Under the pieces are notes generated by a model. That model was not told where the DNA came from, made no database searches, and saw only the letters and a list, made by a program, of their open reading frames with translations. Shown in pieces: positions 1 to 6,144 of a stretch of DNA of 6,156 nt (the stretch's first letter is position 1; each line of letters opens with the position of its first letter). The position numbers were made by a program, and so were the translations under genes. Source of the stretch: an uncultured bacterium (lineage in GTDB: Bacteria; Pseudomonadota; Gammaproteobacteria; Burkholderiales; Burkholderiaceae_F); the NCBI GenBank assembly GCA_905215795.1, contig CAJMRV010000101.1:1-6156 (forward strand). Direction: 5' to 3'.

Positions 1-2
1 AA

Positions 3-587
3 GTCCCCGGGAAGACGGTCGTCGTGGGCGACGAAGCCGCGCACCGCGCCCTCGACGAGGCGCTCACCCGCGCCGTCACCGAATCGGGCGTCAACGAGGC
101 GCGCGCCGCGAGGGGGCTCCCCGCCATCGACGTGCTCCTCGCGGTCGACGGCGGCGCGTACCGCCGCTTCGCGCATCCCACGCTCATGCGCTCGGTGGTC
201 TCCGAGGACCCGGTCATCCGAGGCTGGGCCGAGAGCGCCGGCATCCCGCCCGCCTACATCACGGCGGGGACCGACAAGGGCGCCTGGCCCGCCGAAGCGC
301 CCGACGGGGACGTGATCGCCGTCATCGACGACCTCGTCGAACCCAAGCTCGCCTCGGACTGGGCCCTCTGGGCCGAACGCCTCCCCGGCGCCGTCGCCAA
401 GGTGGAGGCCTTCCGAGCCTCGGCCGCCGCCCGCGAGGCGGAGGCCACGCTCGTGATCTGCTTCGGCGACGCCCAGGCGGTCACGCTCGCCCGCGAGAAG
501 AAGGGGCTTTTAAAGAAGCTCTTCCGGGGCGGCGACAAGCTCACGCCCGACATCTGGTGCCCGGAACGCGGCCCCGACATGAGCTGA
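3..587 (+). CDS. C-terminal part of a hypothetical protein, possibly RpfE-like (5' end outside the window)
   Basis: The frame is open from the window edge to TGA at 585-587, giving 194 visible codons. A GTG at 24 could be called as the start, but the codons before it continue in frame (VPGKTVVVG), like the interior of a folded domain, so I treat the gene as truncated. No signal peptide, membrane segment or catalytic motif is visible. The C-terminal half has an acidic/tryptophan patch (IDDLVEPKLASDWALWAERL, about nt 324-383), then a strand-like LVICFGDAQAVTL and a basic end (KKGLLKKLFRGG). From memory this layout resembles the end of the RpfE-type proteins encoded beside recJ in Xanthomonas and many Betaproteobacteria, some of which are annotated as phosphoglycerate-mutase-like. 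Their biochemical function is not settled. The assignment rests on remembered resemblance plus position directly upstream of recJ. That the gene is real is supported by codon use like its neighbours. Confidence 0.6.
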   Translation, partial: VPGKTVVVGDEAAHRALDEALTRAVTESGVNEARAARGLPAIDVLLAVDGGAYRRFAHPTLMRSVVSEDPVIRGWAESAGIPPAYITAGTDKGAWPAEAPDGDVIAVIDDLVEPKLASDWALWAERLPGAVAKVEAFRASAAAREAEATLVICFGDAQAVTLAREKKGLLKKLFRGGDKLTPDIWCPERGPDMS

Positions 588-605
588 CACCCGACCGACC
601 CGGCC

Positions 606-633
606 CCGGCGCCCCCTGAAAGACAAGCGCCGG
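606..633 (+). terminator. G+C-rich hairpin between the RpfE-like gene and recJ; weak terminator candidate
   Basis: CCGGCGC (606-612) pairs perfectly with GCGCCGG (627-633) across a 14-nt loop. An outer CCGG/CCGG pairing is possible past a 2-nt bulge. It starts about 20 nt after the upstream stop codon. The stem is followed by an A-rich stretch (639-643), not a T tract, so it is not a canonical intrinsic terminator. It may protect an mRNA 3' end or simply reflect high G+C. The rest of this 89-bp gap shows no recognisable -10/-35 pair, so recJ may be transcribed from upstream. Confidence 0.25.
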
Positions 634-676
634 CCGGCAAAAACACAACCACACTGAACAAAACGAAGAAGAATCC

Positions 677-2380
677 ATGACCCGCATCCTCACACGAACT
701 TACGACGTCAACGCCATGCACGCCCTGACACGCTCCGGCGTGCCCGCCCCGATCGCCCGCGCCTTCGCGGCCCGCGGGGTGAAGTCCGTGGAGGACCTCG
801 ACGACGAATGGCGCGGACTGATCCCGCCCGCGAAGCTCGAGGGAACCCGCGAGGCCGCCGAGCGCCTCTCGCGCGCCCGCCGCGACGGCGAGTCGGTCTG
901 CGTCGTGGGCGACTACGACTGCGACGGCGCCACCGCCTCGACCGTGGCCGTGCGCGGCCTGAGGATGCTCGGGCTCGACGTGAACTTCTACATCCCGGAC
1001 CGCGTCGCCGACGGTTACGGCCTCACGGCCGACCTCGTCGAACTCGTCAAGAAGATGTACCCGGAGACGAGCCTGATCGTCACGGTCGACAACGGCGTGA
1101 ACGCCGTCAAGGCGGTCGCCCGCGCCAATGAACTCGGCGTGGACGTGATCGTCACCGACCACCATCTGCCGGGCAAGACGCTCCCGGCCGCCGAGGTGAT
1201 CGTCAATCCGAACCTGCCCACCTCGACCTTTCCCTCGAAGGCGCTCGCCGGCGTGGGCGTGATCTTCTACGTGCTCCTCGCGTTCCGTTCGCTGCTGCGT
1301 GAAGAGGGCGTCTACACGCGCGAGACGCAGCCCAACCTCGCCTGCCTGGTCGACCTCGTGGCGCTGGGCACCGTGGCCGACGTCGTGCGCCTGGACCACA
1401 ACAACCGCGTGCTCGTCGCGCGTGGCCTCGAGCGCGTGCGCTCGGGACGCACGTGGCCCGGCCTCGCGGCGCTCTTCGCCGTGGCCGGCCGCGACATCAC
1501 CCGCGCGAGCGTCAAGGACTTCGGCTTCTCGATCGCCCCCAGGATCAACGCCGCCGGCCGCCTCGCCACGATGGAGGACGGGATCACGTGCCTGCTCACC
1601 GACTCGGACGACCTGGCGCTCACCTACGCGAGGAACCTCAACGACATCAACTCCGAGCGCCGTGAACTGCAGGCCGAGATGCAGGAGGCCGCCGAAGAGG
1701 CGCTCTCCCGGATCCCCGAGTCGGCGCTCGCCGACAAGACGACCTTCAGCCTCTACGACCCGTCCTTCAACGAGGGCGTCGTGGGCCTGGTCGCCTCCCG
1801 CCTCAAGGAGAAGCACAACCGTCCGACGATCGTCTTCGCCCAGGCCGAGAGCGGCGACCTCAAGGGTTCGGGCCGCTCGATCAAGGGCGTGCACCTGCGC
1901 GACATCCTCGACCTCGTCGACAAGAAGCTCCCCGGGGCGCTCGTGCGCTTCGGCGGCCACGCGATGGCCGCGGGCCTCACGCTCAAAAAGGACGCCTTCC
2001 ACGACTTCAGCCGCGCCTTCGAGGAGGCCGTGCGCGAGACGAGCGATCCGGAGCTCTTCGAGCATGTGGTCTACTCCGACGGCGGCCTCGCCCCCGACGA
2101 GATGACCGAGGACCTCGTCATGAAGATCGAGCGCCACATCTGGGGCCAGGGCTTCGAGACGCCGGTCTTCGCCAACGAGTTCGAGGTGCTCGAGCAGCGC
2201 CTCCTCAAGGACGCCCACCTCAAGCTCCGCCTGCGCCTGGGGAACCAGGTCTTCGACGGGATCTTCTTCCGCCACGCCGAGCCGCTCCCGCGCGAGGTGA
2301 AGCTCGCCTACCGCCTCGACATCAACGAATACCGGGGCCGCCGTTCGGTCCAGCTCGTCATAGAAGGCGCCGAGGACTGA
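677..2380 (+). CDS. recJ: Single-stranded-DNA-specific 5'-3' exonuclease RecJ
   Basis: RecJ degrades single-stranded DNA from the 5' end in RecFOR recombination, mismatch repair and base-excision repair in the cytoplasm. The 567-residue product is close in length to E. coli RecJ (577) and similar over its whole length. DHH phosphoesterase motifs are present in order: DYDCDG at 79-84 (metal-binding aspartates), VTVDNG at 135-140, the namesake DHH at 161-163, and LVDLVALGTVADVV at about 224-237. The DHHA1 nucleic-acid-binding part follows, with KGSGRS at 396-401 and GGHAMAAGL at 426-434. The C-terminal OB-type region ends with LAYRLDINEYRGRRSVQL. No metal ligand appears to be missing. The ATG at 677 fits the family N-terminus and is preceded by a purine-rich but weak ribosome-binding site (GAAGAAGAA). 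The gap to prfB carries its own promoter, so recJ is probably not the only driver of downstream genes. Identification is secure. Confidence 0.98.
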   Translation: MTRILTRTYDVNAMHALTRSGVPAPIARAFAARGVKSVEDLDDEWRGLIPPAKLEGTREAAERLSRARRDGESVCVVGDYDCDGATASTVAVRGLRMLGLDVNFYIPDRVADGYGLTADLVELVKKMYPETSLIVTVDNGVNAVKAVARANELGVDVIVTDHHLPGKTLPAAEVIVNPNLPTSTFPSKALAGVGVIFYVLLAFRSLLREEGVYTRETQPNLACLVDLVALGTVADVVRLDHNNRVLVARGLERVRSGRTWPGLAALFAVAGRDITRASVKDFGFSIAPRINAAGRLATMEDGITCLLTDSDDLALTYARNLNDINSERRELQAEMQEAAEEALSRIPESALADKTTFSLYDPSFNEGVVGLVASRLKEKHNRPTIVFAQAESGDLKGSGRSIKGVHLRDILDLVDKKLPGALVRFGGHAMAAGLTLKKDAFHDFSRAFEEAVRETSDPELFEHVVYSDGGLAPDEMTEDLVMKIERHIWGQGFETPVFANEFEVLEQRLLKDAHLKLRLRLGNQVFDGIFFRHAEPLPREVKLAYRLDINEYRGRRSVQLVIEGAED

Positions 2381-2394
2381 GGAAAAGTCTTTTT
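2373..2394 (+). terminator. Weak candidate intrinsic terminator at the end of recJ
   Basis: AGGACT (2373-2378) can pair with AGTCTT (2386-2391), a 6-bp stem with one G-T wobble and a 7-nt loop that contains the end of the recJ stop codon. It runs into a T-rich stretch (TTTTT at 2390-2394, then CTTCTC). The T tract is convincing in this G+C-rich setting but the stem is short and weak, so efficiency is doubtful. Confidence 0.25.
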
Positions 2395-2396
2395 CT

Positions 2397-2426
2397 TCTC
2401 GGGATTTCCGCCTTGAAGTCCCGGGA
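2397..2426. other. Inverted repeat overlapping the prfB promoter
   Basis: TCTCGGGA (2397-2404) and TCCCGGGA (2419-2426) form an 8-bp dyad with one G-T wobble around a 14-nt spacer. The proposed -35 hexamer lies at the end of the spacer and the right arm fills the -35/-10 gap. The position would suit an operator. There is no T tract after it, so it is not a good terminator. I do not recognise a specific regulator site, and chance is possible. Confidence 0.3.
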
Positions 2427-2439
2427 AGATTCGTATAAT
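2413..2439 (+). promoter_or_regulatory. Sigma-70-type promoter for prfB (and probably lysS and the Nudix gene)
   Basis: A perfect -10 hexamer TATAAT (2434-2439) stands out in G+C-rich DNA. The best -35 is TTGAAG (2413-2418), with a 15-nt spacer that is shorter than the usual 16-18. Transcription would start near 2446, giving a leader of about 80 nt before the prfB ATG. No comparable promoter is visible before lysS, so one transcript may cover prfB, lysS and the Nudix gene. Confidence 0.6.
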
Positions 2440-2467
2440 AGTGAGTTTCCCACTTTTCACATGAAGA

Positions 2468-2496
2468 GTCCCCGCGGGACGTGCGCCCGCGCGGAC
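2468..2496 (+). other. Alternative hairpins in the prfB 5' leader
   Basis: GTCCC (2468-2472) pairs with GGGAC (2476-2480) around a 3-nt loop. The same left arm, extended to 2468-2476, can instead pair with CGCGCGGAC (2488-2496) with a single C-C mismatch. The two structures are mutually exclusive because they share the left arm. They lie between the promoter and the ribosome-binding site. No known riboswitch is recognised and the structures could be incidental in G+C-rich sequence. Confidence 0.25.
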
Positions 2497-2526
2497 CATA
2501 GAACCGAACACACCAGGTAGTAGCAA

Positions 2527-3649
2527 ATGGAAGTCGAACGCATCAATCAGATCGAAAACCTCATCGAAGACCTCAGCCAGCGTCTTCTTGACTTACGGGG
2601 GTATCTTTGACGTCGACCGCAAGGCCCGACGACTCGAAGAAGTCAACCGCGAGATGGAGAACCCGGCGCTTTGGGACGACCCCAAGCACGCCCAGGAGGT
2701 CTCCAAGGAAAAGAAGATGCTCGACGACATCGTCGGCAGCTTCCAACGTCTGACCACGGGCATCCACGACGCCGCCGAGCTCTTCGAGCTCTCGCACGCC
2801 GAGGAGGACTGGGACACGCTCGAGGCCGTCGGCGAGGACGTCGAGGCCATTGAGAAGGAGGTCGGCGACCTCGAATTCAAGCGCATGTTCAACCAGCCCA
2901 TGGACCCGTCGAACTGCTATCTCGAAATCACCGCCGGCGCCGGCGGCACCGAGGCCCAGGACTGGGCCAGCATGCTCGAGCGCATGTACCTCAAGTACGC
3001 CGAACGCAAGGGCTTCAAGGTGGCCATCGAGGAAGAAACCGGCGGCGACGTCGCCGGCATCAAGTCCGCCACCCTCTACATCGAGGGCGAGTGGGCCTAC
3101 GGCACGCTCAGGACCGAGACGGGCATCCACCGCCTCGTGCGCAAGAGCCCGTTCGACTCGAACGCCCGCCGCCACACCTCGTTCACGTCCGTGTACGTGT
3201 ACCCCGAGGTCGACGACTCGATCGAGATCGAGATCAACCCCGCGGACCTCCGCGTGGACGTGTTCCGCTCCTCGGGCGCTGGTGGCCAGCACATCCAGAA
3301 GACGGAGTCCGCCGTCCGAATCACCCACATCCCCACCGGGATCGTGACGACCTGTCAGGACGACCGCTCGCAGCACCACAACCGTGACAAGGCCATGCAG
3401 CAGTTGAAGGCCAAGCTCTACGAATTCGAGATGCGCAAGCGCATGGAGGCCCAGACCAAGCTCGAGGAATCCAAGTCCGACATCGGCTGGGGCCACCAGA
3501 TCCGCAGCTACGTGCTCGACCAGTCCCGCGTCAAGGACCTCCGCACGAACATCGAGACCGGCAACACCGGCGCGGTGCTCGACGGCGACCTCGACCAGTT
3601 CATCGAGGCGAGCCTCAAGCTCAACATCGGCGGCGAAGCGGCCGAGTAA
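2527..3649 (+). CDS. prfB: Peptide chain release factor 2 (RF2), expressed by programmed +1 frameshift
   Basis: RF2 recognises UGA and UAA stop codons and triggers peptidyl-tRNA hydrolysis on the ribosome. ATG at 2527 is the start: two adjacent in-frame TAG codons (2518-2523) rule out anything further upstream, and AGG at 2515-2517 serves as a modest ribosome-binding site. Frame 0 encodes 27 residues to TGA at 2608-2610. A +1 shift there continues in the next frame to TAA at 3647-3649, for 373 residues in total (E. coli RF2 has 365). In the full product the stop-codon-recognition tripeptide SPF is at 207-209 and the catalytic GGQ at 252-254, both offset by +2 from E. coli, matching a shifted-over N-terminus two residues longer. 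The residue matching E. coli K-12 Thr246 is Ser248. The C-terminus has a short NIGGEAAE extension. An annotation beginning at the TTG at 2588 would miss the true N-terminus. Confidence 0.97.
2596..2611 (+). promoter_or_regulatory. prfB autoregulatory +1 programmed frameshift site
   Basis: The codons CGG GGG TAT CTT TGA are followed by C. The ribosome slips at CTT (2605-2607) by one base, from CUU to UUU, and resumes at GAC (2609-2611). The in-frame UGA is read by RF2 itself, so low RF2 favours slippage and raises RF2 synthesis. An internal Shine-Dalgarno-like GGGGG (2597-2601) sits at the same distance from the slip codon as in E. coli, where it is AGGGGG. Here the first A is C, which removes one pair with the anti-Shine-Dalgarno. 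The stop-plus-context UGA-C, a weak terminator, is conserved. Confidence 0.96.
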
Positions 3650-3663
3650 CCCTTTCACCACAT

Positions 3664-3729
3664 CCCGGCCGGAGCGGCGCCCGTGCGGGGGAGACGACGT
3701 CCCCCGCCCTCCGCAGGCCCCCGGCCGGA
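3664..3729. repeat. Nested palindromes in the prfB-lysS gap
   Basis: The central hairpin pairs GCGGGGGA (3685-3692) with TCCCCCGC (3700-3707) perfectly around a 7-nt loop. It is flanked by two identical copies of CCCGGCCGGA (3664-3673 and 3720-3729). The CCGGCCGG core of each copy is self-complementary, so the copies can pair with each other as an outer stem, with GCGG (3674-3677) and CCGC (3711-3714) pairing between. Only TTT (3738-3740) follows at a distance, so intrinsic termination is doubtful. RNA processing, partial attenuation before lysS or transcript stabilisation are possible. The remaining bases of this gap hold only the lysS ribosome-binding site. Confidence 0.45.
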
Positions 3730-3752
3730 CTCCATCGTTTGAGAGAATATCT

Positions 3753-5273
3753 ATGTCTGAGAACAATCAGTCCGAGGTCCTCGAAGCCCAGGCCGAAGAG
3801 AACCACATCATCGCGGAACGACGCGCCAAGCTCCAGGCCCTGCGCGACGCCGGCGTGGCCTACCCGAACGACTTCGTGAGGACCGACCTCTTCGGCGACC
3901 TGCGCGCCAAGTACGGCGAGACCTCCGCCGAGGAACTCGAGGAGCTCAAGGTCGAAGTGGCCTGCTCGGGCCGCCTCATGCTCAAGCGCGTCATGGGCAA
4001 GGCGAGCTTCGCCAACGTGCGCGACTTCACGGGCGACATGCAGTACTTCGTGAGCAAGAACGAGATCGGCGAGGAAGCCTACGCCGCCTTCAAGACGTTC
4101 GACCTCGGCGACATCGTGGCCGTCAAGGGCGTGCTCTTCCGCACCCGCACCGGTGAACTCTCGATCCGCGCCTCCGAAATCCGCCTGATCACGAAGAACA
4201 TCCGCCCGCTCCCCGACAAGCACAAGGGCCTCGTGGACACGGAGATGATCTACCGTCAGCGCTACGTCGACCTCATCATGAACGAGGAGAGCAGGAACCG
4301 CTTCCTCACGCGCTCCAAGGCCATCGCCGCAATCCGCAACTTCATGATCAAGTCGCGCTTCCTCGAAGTCGAGACCCCGATGCTCCACCCGATCCCCGGC
4401 GGCGCCAACGCCCGTCCGTTCGTGACGCACCACAACGCGCTCGACATGGACATGTACCTGCGCATCGCCCCCGAGCTCTACCTGAAGCGCCTCGTCGTGG
4501 GCGGCTTCGAACGCGTCTTCGAGATCAACCGCAACTTCCGCAACGAAGGCGTCTCGGTTCGTCACAACCCCGAATTCACGATGATGGAGTTCTACGCCAC
4601 CTACTGGACGTACCGCGACCAGATGGCCTTCACCGAGGAGCTCCTGCGCACCGTCGCCATCGAGGCCACCGGCTCGGCGAAGCTCGACTACCAGGGCCAG
4701 GTGATCGACCTTGAGAAGCCCTTCGACAAGCTCACCCCGATCGAGGCGATCAACAAGTACGCCCCGGGCTACACGGCCGAACAGCTCAACGACGAGGCGT
4801 TCCTGCGCAAGGAACTCGCCCGCCTGGGCGAACCCCAGCTCCCGCACGTCGGCCTGGGCGCCCTCCAGATGGCCCTCTTCGAGGAGACGGCCGAGGCCAA
4901 GCTCATCCAGCCGACCTTCATCATCGACTACCCGACGGAGATCTCGCCGCTGGCCCGCGCCTCCGACGAGAACCACGACATCACGGAACGCTTCGAACTC
5001 TTCATCGGCGGCCGTGAACTCGGCAACGGCTTCTCCGAGTTGAACGACCCGGACGACCAGGCCGCCCGCTTCAAGGCCCAGGCCGACGCCAAGTCCAACG
5101 GCGACGACGAAGCCATGTACTACGACGCCGACTACATCCGCGCCCTCGAGTACGGCCTCCCGCCGACCGCCGGCTGCGGCATCGGCATCGACCGCTTCGT
5201 GATGCTCCTCACGGACGCCCCCACGATCCGCGACGTCCTGCTCTTCCCGCACATGCGTCCGGAAAATGCCTGA
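3753..5273 (+). CDS. lysS: Lysyl-tRNA synthetase, class II
   Basis: This enzyme charges tRNA-Lys with lysine using ATP in the cytoplasm. The 506-residue product is almost the same length as E. coli LysS (505). A charged N-terminal helix is followed by the anticodon-binding OB fold at about 67-150 (SGRLMLKRVMGKASFANVRD and GELSIRASEIRLI). The class II catalytic domain begins near KGLVDTEMIYRQRYVDLI (158-175). Motif 1 lies around FLEVETPML (203-211), motif 2 is FRNEGVSVRHNPEFTMMEFY (262-281), and motif 3 is GCGIGIDRFVMLLTD (474-488), followed by IRDVLLFPHMRPE. The lysine-site region ELGNGFSELNDP (422-433) is also present. ATG at 3753 is supported by a GAGAG element at 3741-3745, 7 nt upstream. 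No separate promoter and no T-box or lysine riboswitch is visible in the 103-bp gap, so co-transcription with prfB is likely. The last 8 nt overlap the Nudix gene. Confidence 0.98.
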   Translation: MSENNQSEVLEAQAEENHIIAERRAKLQALRDAGVAYPNDFVRTDLFGDLRAKYGETSAEELEELKVEVACSGRLMLKRVMGKASFANVRDFTGDMQYFVSKNEIGEEAYAAFKTFDLGDIVAVKGVLFRTRTGELSIRASEIRLITKNIRPLPDKHKGLVDTEMIYRQRYVDLIMNEESRNRFLTRSKAIAAIRNFMIKSRFLEVETPMLHPIPGGANARPFVTHHNALDMDMYLRIAPELYLKRLVVGGFERVFEINRNFRNEGVSVRHNPEFTMMEFYATYWTYRDQMAFTEELLRTVAIEATGSAKLDYQGQVIDLEKPFDKLTPIEAINKYAPGYTAEQLNDEAFLRKELARLGEPQLPHVGLGALQMALFEETAEAKLIQPTFIIDYPTEISPLARASDENHDITERFELFIGGRELGNGFSELNDPDDQAARFKAQADAKSNGDDEAMYYDADYIRALEYGLPPTAGCGIGIDRFVMLLTDAPTIRDVLLFPHMRPENA

Positions 5274-6144
5274 TTGCTCCGCATGGGGCGCGCTCCTCGG
5301 GGCGCGCCTCGCTGAGATCCGCCGGTCACTCCCCGGGGACGCCGTCCGCGTCGTCCTCGAGGACGGCCGGACGACCGACCACATCGGATACCTCCATCCC
5401 ATGTGGTTTTCCTTTATCCGGACGGCCGCCCTGCCGGGACTCGGGCTCGCCGGGACGGACGGCGGAGAACCCCTCCGCCTCGTCGTCGACGCACGGGGCA
5501 CGACTCCGGAGGCGGTCCTCGATTCGCTCTCCCTCGCCCTCCGCAAAGCCGGCCTCGTCTGCCGGCGCGACGCCGAACGCCTCGACGTGACGGCCGCCGA
5601 CGGGCGCGTGCTCTGCACCGCCGAACGGCCCCTCTTCCGAGTCCTCGGCATGCGCACCCGCGCCGTGCGTCTCACGCGCTTCACGCGCGCTCCGGGCTTT
5701 CCGGCCGCGAGGCGCGCCCCGACCAAGAAGGTCGGTCCGGGCCTCTGGGACAACATCGCCGCGGGACTCGCCGCTGCGGGCGAGGACGACGCCGGAGCGA
5801 TGCTCCGCGAGCTCAACGAGGAGGCCGGTCAGAACCTCGGACGCGGTGCGCTCCGGCGGATCGGCGACTTCACGGCGCTCCGGGCGGTCGAAAACGGCAT
5901 CCTCAACGAAGTGACCACGGTCTTCCGGGCCGAGGCCGAACCCGTGCCCTTCACGAACCTCGACGGCGAGGTGGACGCGTTCCGCCGGCTCGACGAGGCC
6001 GCGCTCCTCGAGGAGCTCGTGCGCGGGGGCTTCATGCCCGAGGCGGCCATCGCCTTCGCCATGGACGCCGCCCCCGGCGTGACGCCGGAGGAGGCCTCCG
6101 GTTACACCATACATAGCACTCGCCGATGCATCTTTCAATACTGA
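5266..6144 (+). CDS. Nudix hydrolase with N-terminal DUF4743-like domain (3' end probably chimeric)
   Basis: The reading frame has 292 codons. A near-perfect Nudix box lies at residues 167-189: G167, E173, R181-E182-L183, E185-E186 and G188 fit G-x5-E-x7-REU-x-EE-x-G-U, except that Gln189 replaces the final aliphatic residue. The preceding ARRAPTKKVGPGLWDNIAAG resembles the PG-x-x-DN-x-x-(A/G)G stretch of the Tnr3/YJR142W group. The first 130 or so residues, including GYLHPMWFSFIRTA, resemble the DUF4743 domain that accompanies that Nudix type. Family members are reported to act on oxidised thiamine diphosphate derivatives, so a metabolite-repair role is a reasonable inference, not a demonstrated substrate. 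ATG at 5266 overlaps the lysS stop codon by 8 nt, with GGA just upstream, which suggests translational coupling. From about residue 279 (nt 6102) composition changes sharply and the opposite strand encodes SusC sequence. The tail TIHSTRRCIFQY and the TGA at 6142-6144 are therefore probably not native and the real C-terminus is lost. Confidence 0.85.
   Translation: MPDCSAWGALLGARLAEIRRSLPGDAVRVVLEDGRTTDHIGYLHPMWFSFIRTAALPGLGLAGTDGGEPLRLVVDARGTTPEAVLDSLSLALRKAGLVCRRDAERLDVTAADGRVLCTAERPLFRVLGMRTRAVRLTRFTRAPGFPAARRAPTKKVGPGLWDNIAAGLAAAGEDDAGAMLRELNEEAGQNLGRGALRRIGDFTALRAVENGILNEVTTVFRAEAEPVPFTNLDGEVDAFRRLDEAALLEELVRGGFMPEAAIAFAMDAAPGVTPEEASGYTIHSTRRCIFQY

Noticed and set aside
24..26. GTG at 24 as the start of the first gene
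   Set aside because: The frame stays open to the window edge and the preceding codons look like protein interior, so a truncated gene is more likely. A purine-rich GGGAAG at 9-14 means it cannot be fully excluded.
254..2275. Long minus-strand open frame of 673 codons opposite the upstream gene and recJ
   Set aside because: It is antisense to recJ, crosses the gene boundary, and encodes a low-complexity V/E/A/G/R/H-rich product typical of the antisense of G+C-rich coding DNA.
2605..2611. Apparent frameshift mutation or sequencing error in prfB
   Set aside because: The CTT-TGA-C context with an upstream GGGGG at the correct spacing is the conserved programmed frameshift, so the gene is functional and not a pseudogene.
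3650..3752. T-box or lysine riboswitch controlling lysS
   Set aside because: The gap is only 103 bp, contains no T-box bulge motif or lysine aptamer pattern, and is mostly accounted for by the nested palindromes.
2573..3766. Minus-strand open frame of 397 codons opposite prfB
   Set aside because: It is antisense to the secure RF2 gene, with no family resemblance and the same compositional artefact.
3621..5816. Long minus-strand open frame of 731 codons opposite lysS and the Nudix gene
   Set aside because: It is a shadow frame of lysS with repetitive acidic/valine composition and no recognisable domain. lysS is unambiguous on the + strand.
5326..6138. Minus-strand open frame whose start reads like a SusC protein fused to about 250 further residues
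   Set aside because: Only the first residues, from the low-G+C end, are SusC-like. The rest is the antisense of the Nudix gene and stays open only because of high G+C. The SusC fragment ends at about 6103.
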